From Phycisphaerales bacterium (GTDB lineage: Bacteria > Planctomycetota > Phycisphaerae > Phycisphaerales > UBA1924), in the NCBI GenBank assembly GCA_022072615.1, contig JAJVHS010000030.1, forward strand, positions 1-53,967: a stretch of DNA of 53,967 nt, written 5' to 3'. The notes under the pieces are model-generated. The model did no database searches, was not told the origin of the DNA, and saw only the letters and a program-made list of their open reading frames with translations. Below are positions 16,369 through 25,179 of the stretch, piece by piece (the first letter of the stretch is position 1; each line of letters begins with the position of its first letter). Made by a program: the position numbers and the translations under genes.

Positions 16369-17265
16369 GTGACTTCACCCGGGCTCCTCTTCTCCCCGCT
16401 CCTCGCCTCACGCGGCATCCCGCACGCCTTTACCACGCGCACGGGCGGAGTCTCGGCCGCCCCCTTCGACTCACTGAACTTCGGCAACCCGATGGACCTG
16501 CCCCTCGGCCAGCCGCGCGACCCGGTCTCCAGCATCCGCGAGAACTTCCGCCGCGTGCTCGACGCCATCGGCCTGCCCGGCCGCGAGGTCGTCCAGGTCT
16601 ACCAGGTCCACGGCCCCCGAGCACACATCTTCACGCCCGGTTCTCCCTCGCGCGACCGCCGGGCCATCGCCTCGTCTCAACCCCGCGACGCCGCCGCCCC
16701 GCCCGTGCCCGCGTGCTCGACTTCGACCGAACAAGAGCTCGATTTCAAGGCCGACGCCCTCGTCACCAACGACGCATCCCGAGCCGTCGCCGTTCGCGTC
16801 GCCGACTGCTGCCCGGTGCTGATCGCGTCCGCCGACGGTTCTGTGGTCGCTGCCGTCCACGCCGGCTGGCGGGGAGTCGTGTCCGATGTTGTGTCCGCCG
16901 CCGTTTCCGCCATGGCGACGCTGTTGCCCCGCGCCGCGGGCATGCCGCTGGTCGCCGCCATCGGCCCGTGCATCGGGCCATCGCACTTTGAAGTCGGCCC
17001 GGAAGTCGCGACGGAGTTCACGCGGCGTTTCGGCCACGCCGAGCACGTCCGCCCGCACGCCGACCCGTCCGCCGCCGCCCTCGGCAAGCGTTTCATCGAT
17101 CTCCAGTCGGCCCTGGCCGAACAGCTCCGCGGCGCGGGCGTTGCATCCCTCGACACGATCGCCGCGTGCACCGCGTCCGACCCCGCTCGCTTCTTCTCGC
17201 ATCGCCGCGACAAGGGCGTGACGGGCCGCATGATCGGCCTCATCGCCCCCCGCGCCGCCACCTGA
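16369..17265 (+). CDS. pgeF: Polyphenol-oxidase / laccase-domain protein (YfiH/PgeF family)
   Basis: 298 residues from a GTG at 16369. There is no suitable ATG in the conserved region, and the only ATG (16282) would add 29 non-conserved residues. Family motifs: HAFTTRTGGVS, QVYQVHGPRAH, VRVADCCPVLI, VHAGWRGVVSD, and GPCIGPSHFEVGPEV. The His and Cys ligands (VHGPR, DCCPV, VHAGW) bind zinc in family members, which work on purine nucleosides or on muropeptide side products. A Ser/Ala/Pro-rich insert at about 85-125 interrupts the domain. It is divergent from ychF. Confidence 0.9.
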   Translation: MTSPGLLFSPLLASRGIPHAFTTRTGGVSAAPFDSLNFGNPMDLPLGQPRDPVSSIRENFRRVLDAIGLPGREVVQVYQVHGPRAHIFTPGSPSRDRRAIASSQPRDAAAPPVPACSTSTEQELDFKADALVTNDASRAVAVRVADCCPVLIASADGSVVAAVHAGWRGVVSDVVSAAVSAMATLLPRAAGMPLVAAIGPCIGPSHFEVGPEVATEFTRRFGHAEHVRPHADPSAAALGKRFIDLQSALAEQLRGAGVASLDTIAACTASDPARFFSHRRDKGVTGRMIGLIAPRAAT

Positions 17266-17290
17266 CCCCGATTCTTTCTCCGCCCCCTCC

Positions 17291-17370
17291 GTGCCTTCGT
17301 GCCTCCGTGCCTCCGTGCCTTGGTGCCTTGGTGCCTTTGTGCCTTTGTGCCTTTGTGCCTTTGTGCCTCT
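17291..17370. repeat. 8-bp tandem repeat block, GTGCCTNN type
   Basis: Ten perfect-register 8-base units on the plus strand (GTGCCTTC, GTGCCTCC twice, GTGCCTTG twice, GTGCCTTT four times, GTGCCTCT). They fill the convergent junction between pgeF and the metallopeptidase gene. Confidence 0.85.
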
Positions 17371-17373
17371 CCC

Positions 17374-18228
17374 CTACGGCCTTTTCACCGAAAACGTGTC
17401 ACCGAGCGAAGGATCGCCGGTCTCGAATCCCTTGCGGAACCATCGCACGCGCTGCTCCGATGTCCCGTGCGTGAACGAGTCGGGCACCACGTACCCCTGC
17501 GCCCGCCGCTGCAACCGGTCGTCTCCCACCGCCGACGCCGCCCCGAGCCCTTCCTCGATATCACCCTCCTCCAGGATCTGGCGCTTCTTCTGCGCGTGGT
17601 GCGCCCACACCCCCGCGTAGAAGTCCGCCTGTAGCTCGAGCCTCACCGACAGGTCGTTGTACTCGGCCTCCGACACCCGCCCGTGCATCGCCCGCACCTC
17701 CTGCTCCTTGCCGAGCAGGCGCTGGACATGGTGACCGACCTCGTGCGCGATCACGTACGCCTGCGCAAAGTCGCCGCTCGCGCCGAGCTGCCGCGAAAGC
17801 TGGTCGAAGAACTCAAGATCAAGGTACACCCGCATGTCGCCCGGGCAGTAGAACGGGCCGACCGCCGACTCCGCGTACCCGCACGCGGACTCCACCCCGC
17901 CGGTGAACAGCACCATCGAGGGCTCGCGGTACTCGCGCCCCGCCGACGCAAAGAGCGAAGACCACACCTCTTCCGTGTCGCCCAGCACCCTCGCCGCCAA
18001 TTCGGCTCGAGGATCGTTCGGCGCCACTGCCCCACCGCCGCCGCCGATCACCGGCCCGCTCGACCCGCCCTGCAGCAGCGCCAGCGGGTTTCCCCCGAGC
18101 ACAAGGTACAGCAGCAGCAGAATCAGCCCGCCCGCACCGCCCCCCACCACCAGCCCGCCGCGCCCGCCGGGCCGCATCCCACGACGGTCCTCAACGTTGC
18201 TGCTGCGTCGCATCCGGTCCAGGCGCAT
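17374..18228 (-). CDS. ypfJ: Neutral zinc metallopeptidase, YpfJ family
   Basis: 284 residues. The start at 18228 gives the family's typical opening MRLDRMRRSSNVEDRRG, followed by a Gly-rich linker and one membrane segment (GGLILLLLYLVLG). The catalytic domain has AYVIAHEVGHHVQRLLG (the HExxH zinc site) and LELQADFYAGVWAHH, which supplies the third zinc ligand. The protein is an inner-membrane-anchored peptidase of unknown physiological target. It is convergent with pgeF, with the tandem repeat block between them. Confidence 0.93.
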   Translation of the reverse strand: MRLDRMRRSSNVEDRRGMRPGGRGGLVVGGGAGGLILLLLYLVLGGNPLALLQGGSSGPVIGGGGGAVAPNDPRAELAARVLGDTEEVWSSLFASAGREYREPSMVLFTGGVESACGYAESAVGPFYCPGDMRVYLDLEFFDQLSRQLGASGDFAQAYVIAHEVGHHVQRLLGKEQEVRAMHGRVSEAEYNDLSVRLELQADFYAGVWAHHAQKKRQILEEGDIEEGLGAASAVGDDRLQRRAQGYVVPDSFTHGTSEQRVRWFRKGFETGDPSLGDTFSVKRP

Positions 18229-18381
18229 GGCGTGTGCTCCCCGCGTTTCCGATACCCCACCGATCCATCGCATGAATCGCGCATGAAAACACACCGTTGC
18301 GACCCGCAACGCTCCGATCGACATGCCGTTGCCTGCCCGAACCCGGGCGCCCCCGACCCGCCGCCGCGGCCCCGCGACGCC

Positions 18382-19647
18382 CTAATCGACCGCCGCCATG
18401 TCGCGCTTCACCGCGCCGCTGCCGGGGAGTTTCAGCATCCGGTCGATCGCCAGCAGCGCCAACCGCCGGACTTCCGGATGCACCGACACCTGGTTGACCA
18501 CCTTCGCAGACCCGTCCTTCGAGTACATCCCCGCCAGGTTGTCGAGCACCCACAGCAGGTGCGGCTCGTCGATCCGGTACATCGTCGTGCACAGGCACTG
18601 GCACTCGCTCAGCACCCGCGCGGACACGCCCCGCGCCGCGGCCTCACGCACCAGCCGCGCCACCAGGTGGAACTCCGTCCCGATCGCCCACCGCGACCCC
18701 GGCGCCGCCTCGCGGATCGTCTTGATGATGAACTCGGTCGACCCCGCAAGGTCCGCCTTGTCCACCACTTCCTTGCAGCACTCGGGGTGCACGATGATCC
18801 TGTACGGCTCGGGCGCCGGCCGGCCGGCCCCTGCCGCCTCCGCACGATCCCGCTCGCTCTGCTGGCGGATCGCGTCGCAGTGCTCCGGGCGGAACAGCTT
18901 GTGAACCGAGCAGTGCCCGGCCCACAGGATCACGTCCGATCGCAGGACCTCCTCCGGCGTCGCGCCGCCCAGCGCCTCGCCCTTGCGGGCTCGCCGCGGG
19001 TCGTACACGCACGTCGCCGATTCAACGTCGATCCCGTACGCCGCCGCCGTGTTCCTGCCCAGGTGCTGATCGGGCAGGAACAGCACCTTCACGTCACCGC
19101 CCTCGTGACTCCGCCCCTCAGTCCCTCGGTGCCTTCCCTGCATCGCCCACTCGAACACCGCGCCCGCGTTCGAGCTCGTGCAGCACGCGCCGCCGTGCTC
19201 GCCCACGAAGGCCTTGATCGCGGCCGACGAATTGACGTACGTGATCGGCACCACCCGGCCGTTCCACCCGCCCGCGCGCAGCGCCGCGTGGATCTCCTCC
19301 CACGCCGCCACCGTGTCGTCGTACTGCGCCATGTCCGCCATCGAGCAGCCCGCCGACAGGTCCGGCAGGATCACCGCCACGCCGGGCGGCGTCAGCATGT
19401 CCGCCGACTCCGCCATGAAGTGCACGCCGCAGAACACCACCCACTTCACCGGCCGGTCCGCCGGCCGTTCCGTCGCCAGCCGAGCCGCGATCTGCGACAG
19501 TTTCAGCGAATCCCCGGTGAAATCCGCGTGACGGATCACCTCGTCGGTCTGGTAGTGGTGCCCCAGGATCACAAGCCGGTCGCCCAGCTCGGCGCGGCGC
19601 CGCTCGATCCGCTCGGCCAGTTCGCCGGGCGGCATCTTGTGGTACAT
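18382..19647 (-). CDS. nadA: Quinolinate synthase A
   Basis: 421 residues, in the longer NadA size class. Signatures: VILGHHYQTDEV, FTGDSLKLSQIAAR, VFCGVHFMAESADML, DLSAGCSMADM, ACCTSSNAGAVFEWAM, LFLPDQHLGRNTA, AGHCSVH, and the C-terminal Cys group SECQCLCTTMY. It condenses iminoaspartate with dihydroxyacetone phosphate to make quinolinate, using an oxygen-sensitive [4Fe-4S] cluster. Between WAMQ and VLFLPDQ there is an extra segment (GRHRGTEGRSHEGGDVK) that is usually much shorter; it is encoded by degenerate copies of the GTGCCTNN tandem repeat. The start at 19647 is the first Met before the conserved region; a GTG at 19704 is the alternative. Confidence 0.95.
   Translation of the reverse strand: MYHKMPPGELAERIERRRAELGDRLVILGHHYQTDEVIRHADFTGDSLKLSQIAARLATERPADRPVKWVVFCGVHFMAESADMLTPPGVAVILPDLSAGCSMADMAQYDDTVAAWEEIHAALRAGGWNGRVVPITYVNSSAAIKAFVGEHGGACCTSSNAGAVFEWAMQGRHRGTEGRSHEGGDVKVLFLPDQHLGRNTAAAYGIDVESATCVYDPRRARKGEALGGATPEEVLRSDVILWAGHCSVHKLFRPEHCDAIRQQSERDRAEAAGAGRPAPEPYRIIVHPECCKEVVDKADLAGSTEFIIKTIREAAPGSRWAIGTEFHLVARLVREAAARGVSARVLSECQCLCTTMYRIDEPHLLWVLDNLAGMYSKDGSAKVVNQVSVHPEVRRLALLAIDRMLKLPGSGAVKRDMAAVD
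19105..19136. repeat. Degenerate GTGCCTNN repeats inside nadA
   Basis: Four 8-base units in register on the plus strand (GTGACTCC, GCCCCTCA, GTCCCTCG, GTGCCTTC) lie within the nadA coding region and encode most of an in-frame insertion. Confidence 0.55.
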
Positions 19648-19768
19648 CTCGGGAAGTGACGGCTGCCAGAGCACGGTGGATCGTAAGCCGCGCAGCCCCG
19701 CCACGCTCGGATCCCAGGATCGGCTCGCCGCCCGCAGGAGCCCCCAAGCCCCCTCACTCGCTCACCCC

Positions 19769-20449
19769 TTACTCGCTCACAACCACCGTCACCACGGTCT
19801 CGCCGCACGTCTCGAACCCGACCCTCTCGTACGCCGCCACCGCGCTTGCGTTCTGGGTCTTCACGTGCAGAAACGGCGTGAGTCCTTCCGCCGCGATCTG
19901 CCCCGCTACCTTCGCCACCAGCGCCTGCGCGTAGCCCTTCCCGCGGAACGCCGGGTCCGTGCACACCGCGCTCACCTCCTGATAGCCGTCCAGCAGCAGC
20001 CGCTCGCCCGCCATCGCCGCAAGCCGCCCGTCCTCCGAGCGAATCCCGTAATACCGCCCCATCTCGATCGTGTCCTCGCTGAACGGGCCCGGGCCCGTCG
20101 CCGCCGTCAGCGCCAGCATCTCCGGCACATCCTCCCGCCCAAGCCGCACAATCTCCGCGCCCGGGCCCGGCCGCGGCGCCGGGCACACCATCTGCAGGAT
20201 CGTCATCGACTTGATGACCTTGAGCCCCCCGGGCACGCGCAGCGGCCCGCGTGAGAACAGCACCCCCGGCCCCCCATCGCCGAGCAGCCCGCGCAGTTCC
20301 GCGAACGCGCCCGCCGACTCCTCGCGAATCCCCATCAGCGGCGACACCTTCCGATCAAAGCGCCGAGCAAGCTCGCCGCCGCGGCTCAACGCCCGGTGCC
20401 CGGTCACCAGCGAATGCCAGATCGGATTGTCCAGCACCTGATCGATCAT
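19769..20449 (-). CDS. GNAT-family N-acetyltransferase (FR47-like)
   Basis: 226 residues. The C-terminal half has the acetyl-CoA binding signature: EVSAVCTDPAFRGKGYAQALVAKVAGQIAAEG, then FLHVKTQNASAVAAYERVGFE. The N-terminal half is divergent. This layout matches the FR47-like subgroup. It transfers an acetyl group from acetyl-CoA, to a substrate that cannot be read from sequence. It lies just upstream of nadA on the same strand, 121 bases apart, and may be co-transcribed with it. Confidence 0.88.
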   Translation of the reverse strand: MIDQVLDNPIWHSLVTGHRALSRGGELARRFDRKVSPLMGIREESAGAFAELRGLLGDGGPGVLFSRGPLRVPGGLKVIKSMTILQMVCPAPRPGPGAEIVRLGREDVPEMLALTAATGPGPFSEDTIEMGRYYGIRSEDGRLAAMAGERLLLDGYQEVSAVCTDPAFRGKGYAQALVAKVAGQIAAEGLTPFLHVKTQNASAVAAYERVGFETCGETVVTVVVSE

Positions 20450-20507
20450 GCCTCAACTCGCATCACCCCGCTCCGGAGCCCCCGCCGCGCGAGCCGTACC
20501 ATGACGC

Positions 20508-21290
20508 ATGCGCGTTCCCGTGACCGATGGCGAGCTCCAGTGCGATGTCATCGGCTCGGGCTCGCCGGTTGTATTCTTGCACGGCTTCCCGCTCTCCGGG
20601 CTGATGTGGGCGCACGCGGCCATCCGCCTCCCGCCCGGGCACCGAGCGATCATCCCTGATCTCCGCGGTCACGGCCGCAGCACGGCCTCGCTCGAAACCT
20701 CCATCACCCAGCTCGCCGACGACGTCGTCACCCTCCTCGACGCCGTCGCCCCCGATCAGCAGGCCGTCTTCGTCGGCCTCTCGATGGGCGGCATGATCTG
20801 CTTCGACATCTGGCGGCGTCACCGGCCGCTGGTCCGAGCACTCGTGCTCTGCGACACCCGCTCGAACGTGGATGCGGCCGAGGCCGCGCAGCGAAGACTC
20901 GCCCTCGCCGACGCCGCCCTGAAGGAAGGTCCCTCCGCCGTCGTCGACGCGATGCTCCCCAATCTCTTCGCGCCCCAGCTTGACCCCCAGCTCCGGGCAC
21001 ACTGGCGCTCGATCATGCTCGAGACGCCCACCGTCGGCCTCGCCGCGACGCAGCGGGCGCTCGCCTCGCGGCCCGATTCAACCGCCACGCTGAGCACGAT
21101 CGCCTGCCCCACCTTGGTGGTCGCGGGCGAACTGGACACACTCACCCCGCTCGACTCCATGCGCCGGATTCACGAATCCATCCCGTCGTCGCGCCTGGAG
21201 GTCATCGCCGGCGCCGGGCACGTCCCGCCCGTCGAACAGCCCGAGAGATTCTCGAGCGTCCTCAACACGTTCCTGAATTCTCTCCCCTGA
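20508..21290 (+). CDS. Alpha/beta hydrolase
   Basis: 260 residues, the normal single-domain size. The fold's landmarks are: VVFLHGFPLSGLMW (oxyanion hole), PDLRGHGRST, nucleophile elbow GLSMGGMI (Ser in G-x-S-x-G), acid LVVAGELDTLTP and catalytic His GAGHVPPVEQPE. It belongs to the esterase/3-oxoadipate enol-lactonase-like group, but the substrate cannot be assigned. It has no signal peptide. It is divergent from the GNAT gene (59 bases apart) and ends at a tandem repeat block. Confidence 0.92.
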   Translation: MRVPVTDGELQCDVIGSGSPVVFLHGFPLSGLMWAHAAIRLPPGHRAIIPDLRGHGRSTASLETSITQLADDVVTLLDAVAPDQQAVFVGLSMGGMICFDIWRRHRPLVRALVLCDTRSNVDAAEAAQRRLALADAALKEGPSAVVDAMLPNLFAPQLDPQLRAHWRSIMLETPTVGLAATQRALASRPDSTATLSTIACPTLVVAGELDTLTPLDSMRRIHESIPSSRLEVIAGAGHVPPVEQPERFSSVLNTFLNSLP

Positions 21291-21301
21291 CACCCCCCTC
21301 C

Positions 21302-21357
21302 GTGCCTCTGTGCCTCCGTGCCTTCGTGCCTCCGTGCCTCCGTGCCTTCGTGCCTTC
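21302..21357. repeat. 8-bp tandem repeat block, GTGCCTNN type
   Basis: Seven units on the plus strand (GTGCCTCT, GTGCCTCC, GTGCCTTC, GTGCCTCC, GTGCCTCC, GTGCCTTC, GTGCCTTC), starting 12 bases after the hydrolase stop. Confidence 0.85.
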
Positions 21358-21390
21358 TTCCTCGACACCTTGACACCTTCCTTAAAACAA

Positions 21391-21420
21391 CCGAGCCTGC
21401 ACCCGAAGGCACAGGCTCGG
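21391..21420. terminator. Bidirectional-type terminator hairpin
   Basis: CCGAGCCTG (21391-21399) and CAGGCTCGG (21412-21420) form a perfect 9-bp stem around a 12-base loop. The minus strand continues TTGTTTTAAGG and the plus strand CTTCCTATCTCTT. It sits in the convergent gap between the hydrolase gene and the 21616 gene. Confidence 0.65.
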
Positions 21421-21531
21421 CTTCCTATCTCTTCGACTCGCGAGCCCTCGCTCCACGAGCCGTCTCCTGAAACTGCCTTCCTTCACATCAACGCGTCGGC
21501 AGCCTGACGCGGTTGTATCCACTCCAGCTCA

Positions 21532-21611
21532 ATGCCTTGATTTCTCGATGCCTTGATTTCTCGATGCCTTGATGCCTCGATGCCTTGATGCCTCGATGCC
21601 TCAATGCCTTC
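21532..21611. repeat. 8-bp tandem repeat block, ATGCCTTG/ATTTCTCG variant
   Basis: Ten 8-base units in register (ATGCCTTG, ATTTCTCG, ATGCCTTG, ATTTCTCG, ATGCCTTG, ATGCCTCG ...). The unit is a diverged form of the GTGCCTNN repeat. It ends five bases before the stop of the minus-strand gene at 21616. Confidence 0.8.
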
Positions 21612-21615
21612 TTCC

Positions 21616-22254
21616 TCACAACATATCGATCGAATACTTCAGCACCGGCGGCTTCTCGATCCCGGTCACGACCTCCCAGAACGCCTCGTCGTGACCCTCG
21701 TCCATCGCCCACTGCTGGAACTGCCCGCGCGGGTCTTCCGCGTACAGGTCGAGCAGCGGTCCGCCGACGAACACCGCACGGTGGATCAGCAGCAGGTCAT
21801 CGTCGCAGTACTCCGCCTCGGCCGCGACGCCCGCGAACGCGTCCACCAGGCGGCCGAAGAGCTTCCGATCCCGCTCGAGCAGATGATCGGCGTCGTGCCA
21901 GATGTAGTAGCGGTACTTGCTCGCCACCTTGCCCCGCAGCTCGTGCCGATGCCGGAGCAGCGCGGTCACGCCCGATGGCCCGTCAATCCGCCGGTCGAGC
22001 GTCGGCCCCGGCAGCGCGTGCTCGAGCTGATCGCAGAACGAATCCAGGTCATCGATGTACCGCCCGTAGAGGTTGCACACCTCGACATCACGCAGGCTCG
22101 ACAGGAACCGTCCAAGCGAGGAAGCAAAGTGCAGCTTCCGCCGCGGAAAGTGGCTGACCGCCACCAGGTGATGCTCATCCAGAAGTTGGGTGACATCGGC
22201 GTGCCAGTCCGCGATGGCGAACGGCGACTCCGGCTGTCGCGACAGCGCACTCAT
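21616..22254 (-). CDS. Protein of unknown function
   Basis: 212 residues, not recognised. It is soluble, with no signal peptide or membrane segment. Several His-Asp rich spots are visible (WHADVTQLLDEHHLVAVSH near the start, YIWHDADHLLERD, CDDDLLLIHRAV, DEGHDEAFWEVV) and might bind metal or form a catalytic site. The central sequence DVEVCNLYGRYIDDLDSFCDQLEHAL reads as amphipathic helix. Codon use is normal for the window, so it is likely a real gene. It is convergent with the hydrolase gene, and 458 bases from the next gene upstream. Confidence 0.65.
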   Translation of the reverse strand: MSALSRQPESPFAIADWHADVTQLLDEHHLVAVSHFPRRKLHFASSLGRFLSSLRDVEVCNLYGRYIDDLDSFCDQLEHALPGPTLDRRIDGPSGVTALLRHRHELRGKVASKYRYYIWHDADHLLERDRKLFGRLVDAFAGVAAEAEYCDDDLLLIHRAVFVGGPLLDLYAEDPRGQFQQWAMDEGHDEAFWEVVTGIEKPPVLKYSIDML

Positions 22255-22712
22255 GGTCCGAAACTCCGCCCGTCATGGGCTTCCCCAGTCACGATGACTT
22301 CCCCTCGTGCGGTGCAACGGCACCCCGCACAGCCGGTCGTCCCTTCCCGGCTTTCCTAGACCCAATGTGCCTCAAGAACGGCGCAAGTCCACCCGTCACA
22401 CACCGCACAGACGAAAATTCCCGACTTTCCCGCTCCACCCTCTTGACAAACTCCTGCGGAACCCCATGTGTGTTTCCGGGCCCTACCAGCCCCCGGCCAG
22501 ATCGCCGAACCCCTTTCCCGACAAACCCTTGCCATTTTTCCCGCCCGCGGCTCTGCGCGCACGCGACTCCTCGGGCCGCGGCCGGCAAGCCACCCGTTCG
22601 CCCCCGAACACCACGCCGCCACGTGCCGCCGCCCCGACCTCGCGACGTGTGCCGTGGATGAAAAACGGACGGTGATCCGCGCAATACCGCGCACCCGGGT
22701 CGCGCGGCAGAA
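22255..22712. other. Non-coding region
   Basis: No plausible gene on either strand: the short open frames are Arg/Ser-rich and lack start signals. On the minus strand there are several GGGAAA and GGGGG runs. It should contain the promoter of the gene ending at 21616, but I cannot place it. Confidence 0.4.
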
Positions 22713-23675
22713 TCAGTGCCCGGCCGGCGCCTTCTCGCGCAGAGACGCGACGAGCGTCTCAACGTCCTGCGCGGCCAGGCCTGCCTTCTTCAGCATCGCC
22801 TCGAAGTGGGCGATCTCCTCGGCCGCCGCCGGGAACCCGGTGTTGCCCTCCGGCCCCTGGCTCGTGATGATCGCGCCGCCCGAGGCATCCAGGAACGCGA
22901 ACCACGGGATGCCCGATTCCTCTTTCTGGTACCTGCGGTGAACGTCGCGACCGCCCGTATCGCGGTCGACGTCGATCTTGACGTCGATGAACGCCTTGTC
23001 GAGGATCGCGGCGACCTCGGGACGACCCATCCAGTTCTCGAGCTTGTGGCACCAGCCGCACCAGGGCGCCCCGAAGTGCAGGAACACCTTCTTGCCGGAC
23101 GTGCCCGCGGCCGAGAGCGCATCCTTCAGCACGGCTTCGGCGTTGCGAGGGGACGCCTCGTGGTCCTTGAGGAACTTGAGAACCGCCGCACGGTCGTGCT
23201 CGGCCTTGCCCGCTTCCTTGGATTCGAGCGACCCGGTTTCCTGGTTGGTGATGACCTTGCCCGACGAGTCGAGAATGGTGAGGAACGGAACCCCGCTCGC
23301 CTTCAGATCGGCGTTGTACGAGGCCGCAAGCTCCATGTTCCGGTCGAAGCGGCCGATGTCGACGAGCACCACGTCGTACTCGTACATCAGCTCGCGCTTC
23401 AGGTCCTTGTCTGACGCCATCGCCTCGTGCAGCAGGTGGCACCACCCGCACCAGTTCGCGCCCCACTGGATGAGCACGCGGCGGTTGTTCTTGCGAGCGT
23501 TGCTCACCGCCGCCTCAACCGCCGCCTTCGCGTCAGCCTTCTCGTCGTAAATGGGCGGCTTGGCCTTCTTGGCCGGCGCCGCTTCCTTGGCCGGCTCGGC
23601 GGCGGGCTGAGCCTGCGCCAGGACACCCGGCGACCACAGAGCAAGCGCAAGCGAAGCGATCCGGAGCGTGTTCAT
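22713..23675 (-). CDS. Exported protein with two thioredoxin domains (two WCGWCH sites)
   Basis: 320 residues from MNTLRIASLALALWSPGVLA, a good signal peptide. A Lys/Ala/Pro linker (about 20-45) leads to the first thioredoxin domain with IQWGANWCGWCHLLHEAM, then a second with FLHFGAPWCGWCHKLENWM. The cis-Pro regions are SGVPFLTIL and SGIPWFAFL. Both sites share the unusual WCGWC form, found in DUF255/thioredoxin_7-like proteins. It probably reduces or exchanges protein disulfides, or delivers electrons, in the periplasm. The tandem layout looks like an internal duplication. It is divergent from the NADH dehydrogenase gene. Confidence 0.88.
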   Translation of the reverse strand: MNTLRIASLALALWSPGVLAQAQPAAEPAKEAAPAKKAKPPIYDEKADAKAAVEAAVSNARKNNRRVLIQWGANWCGWCHLLHEAMASDKDLKRELMYEYDVVLVDIGRFDRNMELAASYNADLKASGVPFLTILDSSGKVITNQETGSLESKEAGKAEHDRAAVLKFLKDHEASPRNAEAVLKDALSAAGTSGKKVFLHFGAPWCGWCHKLENWMGRPEVAAILDKAFIDVKIDVDRDTGGRDVHRRYQKEESGIPWFAFLDASGGAIITSQGPEGNTGFPAAAEEIAHFEAMLKKAGLAAQDVETLVASLREKAPAGH

Positions 23676-23788
23676 CAGGAATCTCCCGAGCGTGTGCAAA
23701 CGCATGGTACATGACGCGCGGCAGGTTGAACAGGACATCCAGCGCCGTCGCCCGCCGGCAGCCTTCCGCCTGCTCCCTACCCTTCCCG

Positions 23789-25150
23789 GTGCCTCCCCGC
23801 GTCGTCATCATCGGCGGCGGCTTTGCCGGCCTTGCCGCGGCCCGGGCACTCGCCTCGGCCCCGGTCGAAGTCATCCTCATCGACCGCCGCAACCACCACG
23901 TCTTCCAGCCGCTGCTCTACCAGGTCGCCACCGCCGCGCTCTCGCCCGCCGACATCGCCTCGCCCATCCGCCGCGTCCTCCGCAACGTCAAGAACTGCCG
24001 CGTCGTGCTCGCCGAGCCGACGTCCATCGACCTCCACAACCGCCAGGTCGTCTTCCCCGACGACTACCGCGTCGCGTACGACTGGCTCGTGCTCGCCGCC
24101 GGCGCCACGCACTCCTACTTCGGGCACGATGACTGGGCCGCCGTCGCGCCCGGGCTCAAGACCCTCGAAGACGCCACCGAGCTCCGCCGCCGCATCCTCC
24201 TCGCCTTCGAGTCCGCCGAGTACGAAGGCAACGAGGATGCCCGCCGAGCCGCCCTCACCTTCGCCATCGTCGGCGGCGGCCCGACCGGCGTCGAACTCGC
24301 CGGCGCCATCAAGGAAATCGCCGCCAAGACCATCCCCGCCGACTTCCGCTTCATCGACACCACCACCACCCGTGTCATCCTGGTCGAGGGCGAGCCGCGC
24401 CTCCTTTCGGCCTTCCCGCCCGAACTCTCCGAACGCGCCCGCCGCGACCTGGCGTCCATGGGCGTCGAGGTCCGCCTGAATACCCGCGTCACCGACGTCT
24501 CCCGCGACGGCGTGAAGGCCGGCGACGAGTTCATCCCCGCTCGCACCGTGTTCTGGGCCGCGGGCGTGCGCGGCAGCCCGCTGGGCGCCACCCTCGGCGT
24601 CCCCCTCGACCGCACCGGCCGTGTCATCGTCAAGCCCGATCTCTCGATCCCCGGGCACCCCGAAGCCTTCGTCGTCGGAGACCTCGCCGCGGCATACTCC
24701 GCCGATACCAACCAGCCCGTCCCCGGCGTCGCGCAGGGCGCGCTCCAGTCCGGGCGCTACGTCGGGCGGCTCATCGCCCGCGAAACCAGCTTCGGCCAGG
24801 GTCCGCACGCCCGCCCCGAGCCTGTCGCTCGCGACCCGTTCATCTACCGCGACAAGGGGTCCATGGCCACGATCGGCCGGGCCAAGGCGGTGGCGTGGAT
24901 CCGCGGGATGAAGTTCGGCGGGTTCCTTGCATGGCTCCTGTGGGGCGGCATCCACGTCATGTTCCTGGTGAGCTTCCGCAACCGGCTGTTCGTGCTCGCG
25001 ACGTGGGCGTGGAACTGGTTCTTCTTCTCGCGCGACGCCCGGCTCATCGTCGGGGATTCGCGCATCGACCTGCGGAGCCCGCGCACCGCGGAACCGCCGA
25101 GCCGAGATCCCCCGGCGGAACTGGCCGGCGGCACCACGCCGGCTGCATGA
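23789..25150 (+). CDS. ndh: Type II NADH dehydrogenase (NAD(P)/FAD-dependent oxidoreductase)
   Basis: About 453 residues. FAD-binding motif VVIIGGGFAGLAAARAL, substrate/quinone side FQPLLYQVATAALSPADIA, NADH-binding motif FAIVGGGPTGVELAGAI, and FAD motif AFVVGDLAAA. The C-terminus carries an amphipathic/membrane helix (GFLAWLLWGGIHVMFLVSF), which anchors NDH-2 to the inner membrane. It oxidises NADH and reduces quinone without pumping protons. The start is a GTG at 23789, immediately before PPRVVIIGGG; an ATG at 23711 would add 26 residues that look non-native and would crowd the divergent thioredoxin gene. Confidence 0.92.
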   Translation: MPPRVVIIGGGFAGLAAARALASAPVEVILIDRRNHHVFQPLLYQVATAALSPADIASPIRRVLRNVKNCRVVLAEPTSIDLHNRQVVFPDDYRVAYDWLVLAAGATHSYFGHDDWAAVAPGLKTLEDATELRRRILLAFESAEYEGNEDARRAALTFAIVGGGPTGVELAGAIKEIAAKTIPADFRFIDTTTTRVILVEGEPRLLSAFPPELSERARRDLASMGVEVRLNTRVTDVSRDGVKAGDEFIPARTVFWAAGVRGSPLGATLGVPLDRTGRVIVKPDLSIPGHPEAFVVGDLAAAYSADTNQPVPGVAQGALQSGRYVGRLIARETSFGQGPHARPEPVARDPFIYRDKGSMATIGRAKAVAWIRGMKFGGFLAWLLWGGIHVMFLVSFRNRLFVLATWAWNWFFFSRDARLIVGDSRIDLRSPRTAEPPSRDPPAELAGGTTPAA

Positions 25151-25179
25151 CCGGCACGCGGTTTGGTATGCTCCCGCGC

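Noticed and set aside
14938-21611. CRISPR or coding origin for the GTGCCTNN blocks
   Set aside because: Units are 8 bases with no spacers; the open frames through them are not stable and have no start signals.
22443-22471. TTGACA at 22443 as a + strand promoter
   Set aside because: No matching -10 box 16-18 bases on, and no + strand gene follows until 23.8 kb.
22289-22762. Minus-strand open frame in the non-coding region
   Set aside because: Arg/Ser/Gly-rich with no ribosome site or conserved pattern, and it overlaps the thioredoxin gene in another frame.
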